NCBI RefSeq assembly: GCF_000308495.1
Contig: NZ_BAFU01000064.1
Location: forward strand, 33,317 to 97,316
Direction: 5' to 3'
Source of the DNA: Nocardia brevicatena NBRC 12119
GTDB taxonomy: Bacteria; Actinomycetota; Actinomycetes; Mycobacteriales; Mycobacteriaceae
Length of the DNA: 64,000 nt
Within the stretch, counting starts at the first letter, position 1; each line of letters starts with the position of its first letter. This document shows, piece by piece, positions 44,923 to 56,527 of this stretch. Under the pieces are notes generated by a model, which was given only the letters and a program-made list of their open reading frames with translations, ran no database searches and had not been told where the DNA came from. The translations under genes and the position numbers were made by a program.

Positions 44923-47397
44923 CTACTGCCCGAAGCCCGCCCGTCGCAGCGCGTCGGCCATGGCGCCGTTGACCGGGGCGGGGTCACGCCGTTGACCGCG
45001 GCCCTGCCCTTTGGCGCCCTGTCCCTGGTTGCGCCCCTGGGTGCCGCGCGCCTGACCGCCCTGTCCGGACCGTCCCTGCCCGGACTTGCGCGCTCCGCCG
45101 TCCCGGTCGCCGGGGCCGGGACCGCGGTCGTTGCGGCCACGGCCCCGCTCGGGTTTCGCCGCGCCGGGTTCATCGTCCAGCCGCAACGTCAGCCCGATGC
45201 GCTGCCGGGCGGTATCGACCTCGAGCACCTTGACCTTGACCACATCACCGGATTTGACGATCTCGCGCGGGTCCTTCACGAAATTCCGCGACATGGCCGA
45301 GACGTGCACCAGCCCGTCCTGGTGTACGCCGATATCGACGAACGCCCCGAAGGCGGCCACATTGGTGACCACGCCCTCGAGCACCATCCCGGGCAATAGG
45401 TCGGCGACCGTCTCCACGCCTTCGGCGAACTCGGCGGTCTTGAACTCCGGACGCGGGTCGCGGCCCGGTTTCTCCAGTTCGCCGATGATGTCGGTGACGG
45501 TGGGCACGCCGAACTTCTCGTCGGTGAAGTCGGTGGGCTTCAGCGTCCGCAGCACGGCGGTGTTGCCGATGATCTCGGTGATATCGCGCTCGGTGGCATC
45601 GAGGATGCGGCGCACCACCGGATACGCCTCGGGGTGTACCGCGGAGGTGTCGAGGGGGTCCTCGCCGCCGCGGATCCGCAGGAAGCCGGCGCACTGTTCG
45701 AAGGCCTTGGGCCCCAGCCGGGGCACGTCCAGCAGTGCCGTGCGACTGTGGAACGGGCCGTTGCGGTCGCGGTGGGCCACGATGCTCTCGGCGACCGAAC
45801 CGGTGATGCCCGAGACCCGGGACAGCAGTGGCACCGAGGCGGTGTTCACGTCGACCCCGACCGCGTTCACCGCGTCCTCGACCACCGCGCCCAGCGAGCG
45901 GGCCAGCAGGGTTTCGGAGACATCGTGCTGGTATTGGCCCACGCCGATGGATTTCGGTTCGATCTTCACCAGCTCGGCCAGCGGATCCTGCAGTCGGCGG
46001 GCGATGGAGACGGCACCGCGCAGCGAGACGTCGAGTTCGGGGAGTTCCTGGGAGGCGTAGGCCGAGGCCGAGTACACCGACGCGCCCGCTTCCGACACCA
46101 CGATCTTGGTGGGTTTGCGGTCGGGGATCCGTGTGATCAGTTCGGCGGCCAGGGCATCGGTTTCCCGGGACGCGGTGCCGTTGCCGATGGCGATGAGTTC
46201 GACGTCGAACCGGGTGACCAGGGCACCGAGTACGGCCAACGATTTCTCGGTCTGGTTCTGGGGTTTGTGCGGGTAGATGACCTCGGTGGCGACCACCTTG
46301 CCGGTGGCGTCCACCACGGCCACCTTCACACCGGTCCGATATCCCGGGTCCAGGCCCATGGTGGCGCGGGTGCCGGCGGGGGCGGCCAGCAGCAGGTCGC
46401 GCAGATTGGTGGCGAAAACGTCCACGGCATCGCGTTCGGCGGCCTGCCGCAGCCGCATGCGGGTGTCGATTCCGAGGCTTATCTGCAGTTTGGTGCGCCA
46501 GGCCCAGCGCACCGTGTCGAGCAGCCAACGGTCGGCGGCGCGGCCGCGGTCGGCGATATCGAATCGCCGCGCGATCCGCCCCTCGTAGACACCGGGTTCG
46601 CCGGGGGTGGGTTCGGAGTCCTCGGGGTCGGGATTCAGCTGCAGGGTGAGCACCTCTTCCTTCTCCCCGCGCAGCAGCGCCAGGATGCGGTGCGAAGGCA
46701 GCGTGGTGAAGGGCTCGGCGAAATCGAAGTAGTCGGCGAACTTCGCGCCCGCCTCTTCCTTGCCCGGACGGACGGCGGAGGTGAGACGGCCGCGGTTCCA
46801 CATGAGTTCGCGCAGTTCGCCCACCAGGTCGGCGTCCTCGGCGAAGCGTTCCACCAGAATGGCGCGGGCACCGTCGAGCTGTTCGGCGGTGTAGCCGGCC
46901 GGATCGGTGGTGGGATCGCCGAGCAGGGCGTCGGCGACGGGCTCGTGGCCGGCCTCCCGGGCGATCTGCGCCTTGGTGCGCCGTTTGGGTTTGAACGGCA
47001 GGTAGATGTCCTCCAGGCGGGCCTTGGTCTCGGCCAGCATCAGTTGCCGGTGCAGTTCGTCGTCGAGTTTGCCCTGGCCGCGAATGGATTCGATGATGGT
47101 GGCCCGGCGTTCGTCGAGTTCGCGCAGATAGTGCAGCCGCTCCTCGAGGGTGCGTAGCTGGGCGTCGTCGAGACCGCCGGTGACCTCTTTGCGGTAACGG
47201 GCGATGAACGGCACGGTCGAACCGCCGTCCAGGAGTTCCACGGCGGCGCGCACCTGGCTCTCGCGCACCCCTAATTCCTCGGCGATACGCCGCCCAACGG
47301 TGCCGGGCGCCCCGGTCCCGACGCCGCCGGTGGTTTCGGCGGCGGTCGGCTCGACGCTCGTTGTCTCGGGAGTCGCGGTATCAGGCGCTGTGCTCAC
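44923..47397 (-). CDS. tex: Tex-family RNA-binding transcription accessory protein
   Basis: An 824-residue protein. After a Thr/Pro-rich N-terminus come the Tex N-terminal helical domain ([43 protein letters not shown]), the YqgF-like domain ([10 protein letters not shown]-like [18 protein letters not shown]), helix-hairpin-helix motifs, and an S1 RNA-binding domain ([31 protein letters not shown]). A low-complexity tail rich in Gly, Arg and Gln follows, which may add RNA binding. Tex affects transcription and RNA metabolism in several bacteria. GTG start chosen where family-like sequence begins. Confidence 0.95.
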   Translation of the reverse strand: MSTAPDTATPETTSVEPTAAETTGGVGTGAPGTVGRRIAEELGVRESQVRAAVELLDGGSTVPFIARYRKEVTGGLDDAQLRTLEERLHYLRELDERRATIIESIRGQGKLDDELHRQLMLAETKARLEDIYLPFKPKRRTKAQIAREAGHEPVADALLGDPTTDPAGYTAEQLDGARAILVERFAEDADLVGELRELMWNRGRLTSAVRPGKEEAGAKFADYFDFAEPFTTLPSHRILALLRGEKEEVLTLQLNPDPEDSEPTPGEPGVYEGRIARRFDIADRGRAADRWLLDTVRWAWRTKLQISLGIDTRMRLRQAAERDAVDVFATNLRDLLLAAPAGTRATMGLDPGYRTGVKVAVVDATGKVVATEVIYPHKPQNQTEKSLAVLGALVTRFDVELIAIGNGTASRETDALAAELITRIPDRKPTKIVVSEAGASVYSASAYASQELPELDVSLRGAVSIARRLQDPLAELVKIEPKSIGVGQYQHDVSETLLARSLGAVVEDAVNAVGVDVNTASVPLLSRVSGITGSVAESIVAHRDRNGPFHSRTALLDVPRLGPKAFEQCAGFLRIRGGEDPLDTSAVHPEAYPVVRRILDATERDITEIIGNTAVLRTLKPTDFTDEKFGVPTVTDIIGELEKPGRDPRPEFKTAEFAEGVETVADLLPGMVLEGVVTNVAAFGAFVDIGVHQDGLVHVSAMSRNFVKDPREIVKSGDVVKVKVLEVDTARQRIGLTLRLDDEPGAAKPERGRGRNDRGPGPGDRDGGARKSGQGRSGQGGQARGTQGRNQGQGAKGQGRGQRRDPAPVNGAMADALRRAGFGQ

Positions 47398-47622
47398 GGC
47401 ACGCACCCTACCGCCGTCCGCCGACAGCCGGTCCGAGCCCACCGCTTCACCAGGAGACAAAGAAGGTGGAGAACCACCGCACCCGACGGAACTTCGCCAT
47501 GAAGAGGCGCCATGACATGCGTCGACGGCGTTCGGCCGGCGGATACCGCACGGCGGGGAACGCGAACGGCCGGCTTCGCGCCGTACACATTTCGCCCGGC
47601 AGTGGGCCACCGCGCCCGGATG

Positions 47623-48306
47623 CTAATCGGGTGGCAGCAGATCCGGACGTCGCTGTCGGGTGCGCGCCAGCGACTGCTCCCGACGCCACGCCGCCACCTT
47701 GGCGTGGTCGCCGGACAACAGGATCGGCGGGACGTCGAGCCCGCGCCAGCTCGCCGGGCGAGTGTAGCCGGGTCCTTCCAACAGCCCGTCGGAGAACGAG
47801 TCCTGTTGGTGCGATAGCTGATTGCCCAGTACACCGGGGATCAGCCGGACCACGGCCTCGGTGATCACCAGAACGGCGGCCTCCCCGCCGATCAGCACAT
47901 AGTCGCCGATGCTGACCTCTTCCACCCGGACCCGGCGTGCGGCGTCGTCGAACACCCGCTGGTCGATCCCCTCGTAACGTCCGCACGCGAACACCAGATG
48001 CGGTTCGGTCGCCCAACGCTGCGCGGTGGCCTGGGTGAACGGCACTCCGGCGGGTGTGGGTACCACCAGCAGCGCCTCGTCGGGGCACACCTCGTCCAGG
48101 GCGGGACCCCAGACGGTGGGCTTCATGACCATGCCGGGACCGCCCCCGTAGGGCGAATCGTCGACGGATTTGTGCACGTCGTGGGTCCAGTGCCGCAGAT
48201 CGTGCACGGCGATCTCGAGCAGCCCCTTCTCGACGGCCTTGCCCAGCAGTGCCGTACGCAGTGGCTCCAGATACTCCGGGAAAATGGTGACGACGTCTAT
48301 TCGCAT
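47623..48306 (-). CDS. trmD: tRNA (guanine37-N1)-methyltransferase
   Basis: A SPOUT enzyme that methylates G37 of tRNAs and prevents frameshifting. The 227-residue protein has [13 protein letters not shown], the knot region [15 protein letters not shown] and [16 protein letters not shown], and the C-terminal [30 protein letters not shown]. It follows rimM by about 30 bp in the order rpsP-khpA-rimM-trmD. The 225-bp gap to tex contains no gene. Confidence 0.97.
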   Translation of the reverse strand: MRIDVVTIFPEYLEPLRTALLGKAVEKGLLEIAVHDLRHWTHDVHKSVDDSPYGGGPGMVMKPTVWGPALDEVCPDEALLVVPTPAGVPFTQATAQRWATEPHLVFACGRYEGIDQRVFDDAARRVRVEEVSIGDYVLIGGEAAVLVITEAVVRLIPGVLGNQLSHQQDSFSDGLLEGPGYTRPASWRGLDVPPILLSGDHAKVAAWRREQSLARTRQRRPDLLPPD

Positions 48307-48337
48307 GTTCGTCCGCCTCGCAAGAGACCCGCCGACG

Positions 48338-48859
48338 TCATTCGGGATCCAGCAGCCCGTCCGGCGGATCGATCACGATCAGCCCTTCGTCGACCGACAC
48401 GGTGGGCACGATCGCGGTCACAAACGGCACCAGGACTTCCCGGCCGTCGGCCATGCGCACCGACAGCAGTTCCCCGGCCGCCGAATGCAACACCTCGGCG
48501 ACGGTGCCCACCGTCGAACCGTCGATATGCCGGACGGACAGCCCCTCCAGTTCGTGGTCGTAGAACTCGTCCGGGTCGGAGGGGGGCGGTAATTCGGCGC
48601 TGTCCACCACGAACAGCATGCCGCGTAGTGCGTCCGCGGCGGTGCGGTCGCCGATTCCGGCCAGCCGCACCAGGAGTCGGCCCGAATGCTGCCGGGCCGA
48701 CTCGACGGTGAACTCACGTAGCGGGCCGGATCGCCCGGCGCGTCCGCGCAGGCGCGCGCCGGGGGCGAACCGTTCCTCGGGTTCGTCGGTGCGAACCTCC
48801 ACCACCAGTTCGCCCCGCACCCCGTGCGATTTGGCGACCCGCCCTACGACGAGTTCCAT
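48338..48859 (-). CDS. rimM: 16S rRNA processing protein RimM
   Basis: Assists maturation of the 30S head by binding S19. The 173-residue protein has the N-terminal barrel ([33 protein letters not shown]) and a C-terminal PRC barrel ([68 protein letters not shown]). The stop and start abut khpA. Confidence 0.96.
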   Translation of the reverse strand: MELVVGRVAKSHGVRGELVVEVRTDEPEERFAPGARLRGRAGRSGPLREFTVESARQHSGRLLVRLAGIGDRTAADALRGMLFVVDSAELPPPSDPDEFYDHELEGLSVRHIDGSTVGTVAEVLHSAAGELLSVRMADGREVLVPFVTAIVPTVSVDEGLIVIDPPDGLLDPE

Positions 48860-49102
48860 CTACCGGTCGGTGTCGACCACGTCGACCCGGATACCCCGAC
48901 CACCGATACCGGCGACGAGGGTGCGCAGCGCGTTCGCGGTGCGACCGCCGCGACCGATGACCTTGCCCAGGTCGTCGGGGTGGACATGCACCTCGACGGT
49001 GCGTCCGCGCCGGCCGGTGAGCAGCTCGACACGCACATCGTCGGGATTGGCGACGATACCGCGGATCAGGTGTTCGACGGCATCGGCGACGACGGCGCTC
49101 AT
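48860..49102 (-). CDS. khpA: KH-domain RNA-binding protein KhpA
   Basis: An 80-residue single KH-domain protein: LIRGIVANPDDVRVELLTGRRGRTVEVHVHPDDLGKVIGRGGRTANALRTLV contains the GxxG loop (GRGG). It binds RNA, often with KhpB, and takes part in cell growth control in other bacteria. The ATG shares one base with the TAA of rpsP, so the two are coupled. Confidence 0.96.
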   Translation of the reverse strand: MSAVVADAVEHLIRGIVANPDDVRVELLTGRRGRTVEVHVHPDDLGKVIGRGGRTANALRTLVAGIGGRGIRVDVVDTDR

Positions 49103-49542
49103 TACTCGGCGGCCTCGGTGTCACCCTCGGCGGGCGCTTCGGCCGCCTCGTCCTTCTTGGCCTTCTTCTTGGGGGTGACGGCCTCGGCGACCGGCTCGTT
49201 GTCGGCGGCGGCCAGCGCCTCGTTGAACAGCTCCAGCTTGGTCTTCTTCCCCGGGGCGACCTTCAGGGTGCCCTCGCCGCCCGGCAGGCCCTTGAACTTC
49301 TGCCAGTCACCGGTGATCTCCAGCAGCCGCTGCACCGGCTCGGTGGGCTGCGCGCCGACCTTCAGCCAGTGCTGCACCCGCTCGGAGTCGATCTCGATCA
49401 GCGAGGGCTCTTCCTTCGGGTGGTATTTCCCGATGGCTTCGATGGCCCGGCCGTCGCGACGGGTGCGGGCATCCGCGACGACGACGCGGTATTGCGGGTT
49501 GCGGATCTTGCCCATGCGGGTGAGCTTGATGCGGACAGCCAT
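49102..49542 (-). CDS. rpsP: 30S ribosomal protein S16
   Basis: A 146-residue S16 with a normal core ([47 protein letters not shown]) and a long Ala/Glu/Lys-rich tail as in other Mycobacteriales. It is first in the rpsP-khpA-rimM-trmD unit. The start ATG matches the family; an upstream in-frame ATG is not conserved. The ~200 bp between it and ffh hold no gene. Confidence 0.96.
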   Translation of the reverse strand: MAVRIKLTRMGKIRNPQYRVVVADARTRRDGRAIEAIGKYHPKEEPSLIEIDSERVQHWLKVGAQPTEPVQRLLEITGDWQKFKGLPGGEGTLKVAPGKKTKLELFNEALAAADNEPVAEAVTPKKKAKKDEAAEAPAEGDTEAAE

Positions 49543-49744
49543 GTGCTGATCTGCCTTTCGAAGGTTGGTCACGGCGCAATTCAGCGACTCGCACGGGTTC
49601 GCGAGCCCGGTTTTGCGGTTGAAGTGTGTGACCGCCGCGCGGTACGTAACCGGAGACGGGCTGACACTGTCCGGGAAGGACGATCGACCATTCTGCCAGA
49701 TGGGCTCCGAGCACCGGAAATCGGCTCCGGAGCCCCGAGCGCGG

Positions 49745-51301
49745 CTACTTGTTCGGGAACTTCAGCTTGGAGATATCGATGCCCTCGAGCCCCGGCGGGA
49801 GCTGGTCGAGCCCGGCGGGCATATTCGACAGGTCCGGCATACCGGGCGGCAGACCCGGCATACCGGGGAATCCGCCGCGCATCCTGGGCGGCGTGGGACC
49901 GCGTCCCCCCTTGCCCTTCTTACCCTTCTTGCCCTTCTTGGCGCGCCGGTTGGCCCCCGGCATACCCATCTGCCGGCCCATCGCGGCCATCACCTTCCTG
50001 GCCTCGAAGAACCGGTCGACCAGTTGGTTGACGTCGGAGACCTGGACGCCGGAGCCATTGGCGATGCGCAGCCGCCGGGAGGCGTTGATGATCTTGGGGT
50101 TGGCGCGTTCGGCCGGGGTCATACCGCGGATGATGGCCTGCACACGGTCGAGCTGTTTGTCGTCGACCTGGGAGATGACGTCTTTCATCTGACCCGCGCC
50201 GGGCAGCATGCCGAGCAGGTTGCCGATCGGGCCGAGTTTGCGGATGGCCAGCATCTGCTCGAGGAAATCCTCGAGGGTGAGCTCACCGCTGCCGATCTTG
50301 CGCGCGGCCTCCTCGGCCTGCTGCTGGTCGTAGACCTGTTCGGCCTGCTCGATGAGGGTGAGCACATCGCCCATACCGAGGATGCGGCTCGCCATCCGGT
50401 CGGGGTGGAAGACGTCGAAATCTTCCAGTTTCTCGCCGGTGGAGGCGAACATGATCGGCGCGCCGGTGACGTTGCGCACACTCAACGCGGCGCCGCCGCG
50501 GGCGTCGCCGTCGAGCTTGGTGAGCACCACACCGGTGAAGCCGACACCGTCCCGGAACGACTCGGCGGTGTTCACCGCGTCCTGGCCGATCATGGCGTCG
50601 AGGACGAACAGGATCTCGTCGGGTTTCACCACGTCACGGATACCCGCGGCCTGCGCCATGAGTTCGGCGTCGATACCGAGCCGACCGGCGGTGTCGACGA
50701 TGACCACGTCGTACTGTTTGGCGCGCGCCTCCGCCACTCCGGACTCGGCGACGGCCACCGGGTCGGCGGCGCTGACGCCCAGCGCGTTCTCCCCACCACC
50801 GACCGAGGTCCCCGGATGCGGCGCGAAAACCTGGGCCCCCGCCCGCTCGCCGACCACCTGGAGCTGGGTGACGGCACCGGGCCGCTGCAGGTCACAGGCC
50901 ACCAGCAGGGGATGATGCCCCTGGTCCTTGAGCCATTTCGCCAGCTTGCCCGCCAGGGTGGTCTTACCGGAGCCCTGCAGACCGGCGAGCATGATCACCG
51001 TCGGGGGGGTCTTCGCCAGGGTGAGCCGGCGGGTCTCACCGCCCAGGATGCCGACGAGTTCCTCGTTGACGATCTTGACGACCTGCTGGGCGGGGTTGAG
51101 CGCCGCGGACACCTCCGCGCCCTTGGCCCGCTCCTTGATCCGAGCGATGAATCCCCGCACCACCGGGAGCGCGACATCGGCCTCCAGCAGGGCGAGGCGG
51201 ATCTCGCGGCAGGTGCTGTCGATATCGGCCGGCGACAGCCGTCCCTTGCCGCGGAGGTCGGTGAGGGCACCGGTTAACCGGTCGGACAGGGATTCGAACA
51301 C
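49745..51301 (-). CDS. ffh: Signal recognition particle protein Ffh
   Basis: The SRP GTPase that binds signal sequences on ribosomes with 4.5S RNA. The 518-residue protein has N and G domains ([34 protein letters not shown]) and a methionine-rich M domain ([28 protein letters not shown]), followed by a Lys/Gly-rich and Pro/Gly/Met-rich tail typical of actinobacterial Ffh. The receptor gene ftsY lies 5 kb upstream on the same strand. Confidence 0.97.
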   Translation of the reverse strand: MFESLSDRLTGALTDLRGKGRLSPADIDSTCREIRLALLEADVALPVVRGFIARIKERAKGAEVSAALNPAQQVVKIVNEELVGILGGETRRLTLAKTPPTVIMLAGLQGSGKTTLAGKLAKWLKDQGHHPLLVACDLQRPGAVTQLQVVGERAGAQVFAPHPGTSVGGGENALGVSAADPVAVAESGVAEARAKQYDVVIVDTAGRLGIDAELMAQAAGIRDVVKPDEILFVLDAMIGQDAVNTAESFRDGVGFTGVVLTKLDGDARGGAALSVRNVTGAPIMFASTGEKLEDFDVFHPDRMASRILGMGDVLTLIEQAEQVYDQQQAEEAARKIGSGELTLEDFLEQMLAIRKLGPIGNLLGMLPGAGQMKDVISQVDDKQLDRVQAIIRGMTPAERANPKIINASRRLRIANGSGVQVSDVNQLVDRFFEARKVMAAMGRQMGMPGANRRAKKGKKGKKGKGGRGPTPPRMRGGFPGMPGLPPGMPDLSNMPAGLDQLPPGLEGIDISKLKFPNK

Positions 51302-51480
51302 CGATCGCGCTCCTGATCTCGAGGGACGTCACTGCGTACCAGCGTATCGGAGCGCGCATGGGTCCATACGCGGACGGCGGCACCTCGAGCGCGGCGTGCC
51401 ACCGTCCGCGCGGCGACCCGAGACGGCGACGTACCACCCCGCGGGTCACCTCTTCCTCGAATCGGCCCGTCTCGGGGTCG

Positions 51481-51562
51481 GGGCCGGACCGACCGGAGCG
51501 AATCCGCGTAGCGGGGTTCGCGGAGAAAGGGAAGATCCGAGGTTACAAGGGCCCCGACACGC
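51481..51562 (+). repeat. Dispersed intergenic repeat, copy B
   Basis: GGGCCGGACCGACCGG, CGAATCCGCG, AGCGGGGTTCG and GAGGTTACAAGGGCCCCGACA line up with the copies near 43172 and 43295, 8 kb away. This copy supplies the stop codon and last residues of the small CDS that ends at 51543. Confidence 0.65.
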
Positions 51563-51884
51563 GCTGCCCGGGGGCAGCGCAATCGGGATCGGTACGCGGC
51601 GTCCCGTGGTAGTCGTGGTTCTCCACGGCGACCAGGAACGCCGCCTCTCGTCCGGTCAGGCCCAGCACGTGGGCGAGACCGTCGAGGGTGGACCAATCAC
51701 CTTCGATGGGCCGGCCCGCGGTGGCGACCGTACCGGCCACCGCCATCGCCGTCACCGCTTGCCGCCCGGTGAGTGTGCGTCCGGGAAGCCACGACACCAC
51801 CCACATATCGCCGCCGACGCAGCGGGCTATATGCGGGGTCACATCACTGGTCATGATCGACGACGAAACAACCTCGATTGCCAT
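51543..51884 (-). CDS. Small conserved protein of unknown function
   Basis: A 113-residue protein: TPHIARCVGGDMWVVSWLPGRTLTGRQAVTAMAVAGTV is the conserved-looking block, and LAHVLGLTGREAAFLVAVENH a helical end. It has no signal peptide or transmembrane helix. I do not recognise a characterised family, but similar short proteins occur in Nocardia. GAGGGAG precedes the ATG. The last residues (DCAAPGQRVSGPL) come from dispersed repeat DNA and include a hairpin, so the original C-terminus may be lost. Confidence 0.65.
   Translation of the reverse strand: MAIEVVSSSIMTSDVTPHIARCVGGDMWVVSWLPGRTLTGRQAVTAMAVAGTVATAGRPIEGDWSTLDGLAHVLGLTGREAAFLVAVENHDYHGTPRTDPDCAAPGQRVSGPL
51561..51580 (-). terminator. 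GC-rich hairpin at the 3' end of the small CDS
   Basis: GCGCTGCC and GGCAGCGC form a perfect 8-bp stem with a 4-base loop. It lies inside the last codons of the small gene, within or next to the dispersed repeat, and could end its transcript. Confidence 0.5.
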
Positions 51885-52092
51885 CGGCTTGCTCCCTCGT
51901 GCGGGTGATAATGCCCGTGCCTTTCGTGCCGGTGACTCGGCTGCCCTGCAGTGGCCGCCGTCTGAGATGTTAGGGGTCGCCACCTTACGGGTCCGACCCG
52001 TCGGCGAATCGTTGGCAAACGGTATCGAAACAGAGATATCGCAGGTAACGGTGCCATCTCGGCCATAATTCGCCACTCAGCGAACTAATTGG

Positions 52093-54564
52093 CTACCGCT
52101 GTTTCTCCGATTCGGGCCTCCGCGGGGCCGGCCGCGGCACCACGTTCAGGATCGCCTGCTCGATCGCGGTGCGCCGGGCCCGTCCGGTATTACCGCCGAG
52201 GTCGAGACAGAAGGCGTCGACCACCGCCGACCCCATGGTCACCACCTTCGCCCATCGCACATCCGCCCCGCAGTCGGCCAGGGCGGCGGCCAGCCTGCTG
52301 AGCAGCCCGAGCCGGTCCTCGGTCCGCAACTGCAGAATCACCTGGCCGGCCACCGAGGCCTGCGACCACAGGACCCGCGGTTCGGTCCGAGCGAAACGAC
52401 CGGCACCGCTCGTTTCGCGTTCGCGTGCGTCCAGGGCCGACCGGACATCCAAGCCCCCGTCCATGGCACGAATGAGCTCCTGACGCAGCAGACCGGCATC
52501 GGGCGGACCACCGAATATCGGCGACACCACGAAGGTGTTGATCGCCGACTTCCCCGCCCCGCCGACCGCCGCCGAAAGCACCCGCAGCGAATTCAACGCC
52601 AGTACCCCGGCGGTCGCCGACAGCAGCCCGGTCGCGTCCGGTGCGATTACCGTGACGATATGGCTGTAGCGTCCCTCGCCGGGTTTCAGCTCGACATGCA
52701 CTCCGCCCCCCGCGGCGCGTTCGAGCAGTTCCGGCGGAATCGGCTCCGGCGCGGGCAGTGGGTCCCCGGCCATCACCATGCGACAGCGGCGGACCAGTTC
52801 CCCGATCAGCGCGGCCTTCCAGTCGCCCCACACCCCGGGTCCGGTCGCCAGCGAATCCGCTTCCGCGAGAGTGTGCAGCAGCTCCAGCAGTTGCGGATCG
52901 CCGTCAAGTGTCCGCACGACGAAATGCACGGTCTCCGAGTCGGAGATATCGCGGCGGATCGCCGTATGCGGCAGCAGCAGATGGTGGCGCACCATGGCGT
53001 GCAGGGTGCGGATATCCGAGGGCCACAACCCCATTCGCCGGCCGATCCGGGTGGCCAGTTCGGCGCCGACGATACTGTGGTCCTCTTCCCGGCCCTTGCC
53101 GATATCGTGCAGCAGTGCTCCCAGGACGAGCAGATCGGGGCGTGCCACCCGGGTACCGAGAGTGCTCGCGTAGGCGACGGTCTCCGTCAGGTGCCGATCG
53201 ACGGTCCAGGTGTGCAGGGCGTCACGCGGCGGCAGATCGCGGACCGCGCCCCATTCCGGGAACAGCCGGCCCCACAGGCCCGTCCGGTCCAGGGCCTCGA
53301 CGGCGTCGATGAGGCCACGGCCGGAGCCGAGCAGCACCAGTAGGTCGTCGAGGGCATCCCTGGGCCAGGGTTCGCGCAGTTCGGGCGCATCCTCGGACAG
53401 CCGGTTCAACGTGGTGGCCGACATCGGCAGCCCGGTCTGCGCCGAGGCGGCGGCCACTCGCAGCACCAGAGCGGGGTCACGCCGCGGGCGGGCGTCGCGG
53501 GCGAGCACCACCTCGCCCGCGTGCTCCACCACGCCCTCATCGAGCGGGCGGCGCACCGGCATCCGGCGCAGCCGGGCCGGCCCGCGCCGCGGTAGCGCAT
53601 TGGCCGCGGTGCGCAGTCCGACATCCACCGAATAGCCCACGGTGCGCGCCGAATCACTGAGCATGCGGGCCAGATCGAACCGGTCCCCGATCCGCAGCGC
53701 CGCGCCGATCTCGTCGGCGTCCTGGGCACGTAACCGGTCCCGGGCCCGCCCGGCCACGCGGTGCAGTTCGGTACGTACGTCCAACAGCCGCCGGCGCGCG
53801 TGTTCCAGACCGCCCCCGGGTACATCCGGTCCGATCCCGGGCATGGCATCGGTCAACTGGGCGAGGGCCAGGGCATCGATCAGTTGGATATCACGCAGGC
53901 CGCCCCGGCCGTTCTTCAGATCGGGTTCGGCCCGGTGCGCGATCTCCCCGCTGCGCTCCCAGCGGGCCCGGGCCGAGGCGATGAGCGCGTCGAATCGGAA
54001 GCGGATCCCGGTCCGCCATTCGCGCCGCACCCCGCCGATGAGCAGGTTGCTCACCTCGGCGTCGCCGACGATATGTCGGGCCTCCAGCATGCCGAGCGCG
54101 GCGACCAGGTCATCGCTTGCGACCCGCAGCGCCTGCGGAACGGTTCGGACGCTGTGGTCGAGTTTGATATGGGCGTCCCACAGCGGATACCAGAGCCGGT
54201 CGGCAATTTCGGCCACCCGCGCCGGGTCGATGTCCTCGTGCAACAGCACCAGATCCAGATCCGAGTACGGCAGCATCTCCCGACGCCCGAGGCCGCCGAC
54301 CGCGATGAGGGCCAGACCGCTGTCGGGGATTATCCCGACCTCGCCGCCCTTGCCGGTGAGCCAGAGGTCGTACAGGTCGACCAGGGCCGAACGCAGCGCT
54401 TCCGCGTCGAGCCGGTGAGTGCGGGTCCCCCCGTCGAGCAGTTGGTCCCGGGCCCGGACCAGATCGGCGGCACCGTGGGACACCGTGACAGATCTGTCCG
54501 GTCCGTCGTTGCCCGCCCGGCTCGCGCCGTGTTGTCGCCGACCGCTACCCACAGAAACCACCAC
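52093..54564 (-). CDS. glnD: PII uridylyl/adenylyltransferase GlnD
   Basis: Modifies PII in response to glutamine; in actinobacteria the reaction is adenylylation. The 823-residue protein has the nucleotidyltransferase motif (GGLGRREMLPYSDLDLVLLHE), an HD hydrolase domain (LGALLHDIGKGREEDHS) and two C-terminal ACT domains (YSHIVTVIAPDATGLLSATAGVLA and VILQLRTEDRLGLLSRLAAALADCG). It lies 100 bp after glnB in the order amt-glnB-glnD. The start among several GTG codons is not certain. Confidence 0.95.
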   Translation of the reverse strand: MVVSVGSGRRQHGASRAGNDGPDRSVTVSHGAADLVRARDQLLDGGTRTHRLDAEALRSALVDLYDLWLTGKGGEVGIIPDSGLALIAVGGLGRREMLPYSDLDLVLLHEDIDPARVAEIADRLWYPLWDAHIKLDHSVRTVPQALRVASDDLVAALGMLEARHIVGDAEVSNLLIGGVRREWRTGIRFRFDALIASARARWERSGEIAHRAEPDLKNGRGGLRDIQLIDALALAQLTDAMPGIGPDVPGGGLEHARRRLLDVRTELHRVAGRARDRLRAQDADEIGAALRIGDRFDLARMLSDSARTVGYSVDVGLRTAANALPRRGPARLRRMPVRRPLDEGVVEHAGEVVLARDARPRRDPALVLRVAAASAQTGLPMSATTLNRLSEDAPELREPWPRDALDDLLVLLGSGRGLIDAVEALDRTGLWGRLFPEWGAVRDLPPRDALHTWTVDRHLTETVAYASTLGTRVARPDLLVLGALLHDIGKGREEDHSIVGAELATRIGRRMGLWPSDIRTLHAMVRHHLLLPHTAIRRDISDSETVHFVVRTLDGDPQLLELLHTLAEADSLATGPGVWGDWKAALIGELVRRCRMVMAGDPLPAPEPIPPELLERAAGGGVHVELKPGEGRYSHIVTVIAPDATGLLSATAGVLALNSLRVLSAAVGGAGKSAINTFVVSPIFGGPPDAGLLRQELIRAMDGGLDVRSALDARERETSGAGRFARTEPRVLWSQASVAGQVILQLRTEDRLGLLSRLAAALADCGADVRWAKVVTMGSAVVDAFCLDLGGNTGRARRTAIEQAILNVVPRPAPRRPESEKQR

Positions 54565-54663
54565 CTGTTCACGCGTGCGGCCCCGCCCCGACCGAGTATT
54601 CGGTGGGAGCGGGGCCGCTGTTGCCGTTCGTCCCGCTGTCGACGCCGTCGTTCACATCACGCG

Positions 54664-56308
<1,645 letters not shown>

Positions 56309-56378
56309 CTACTGTCCTCCCTCATCCAGAGCCACGTCGTATGCGACATGGGCCTGACACTGAGGTTGCTCACTCGGT

Positions 56379-56416
56379 GTTTCATCCGTGACGCCCCCGC
56401 GTTTCGCCTGGGTGAA
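56379..56416 (-). promoter_or_regulatory. GlnR-like operator upstream of amt
   Basis: Read on the gene strand, TTCAC-n6-GAAAC is followed by a second GAAAC exactly 22 bases after the first, with GTCAC between them. The GlnR consensus is gTnAC-n6-GaAAC repeated at 22 bases, so the outer elements fit and the third is shifted by two. Confidence 0.6.
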
Positions 56417-56527
56417 CGGATGGACCGGCCATGTTTCTTCTGCGTTTCCGACAGCGCGCGGGCGGTTTCGGGTACCCGGTGAGCCGGTTGCGAACCGTAT
56501 CCCCCGCTATACGCGAGCCGGCGGAAC

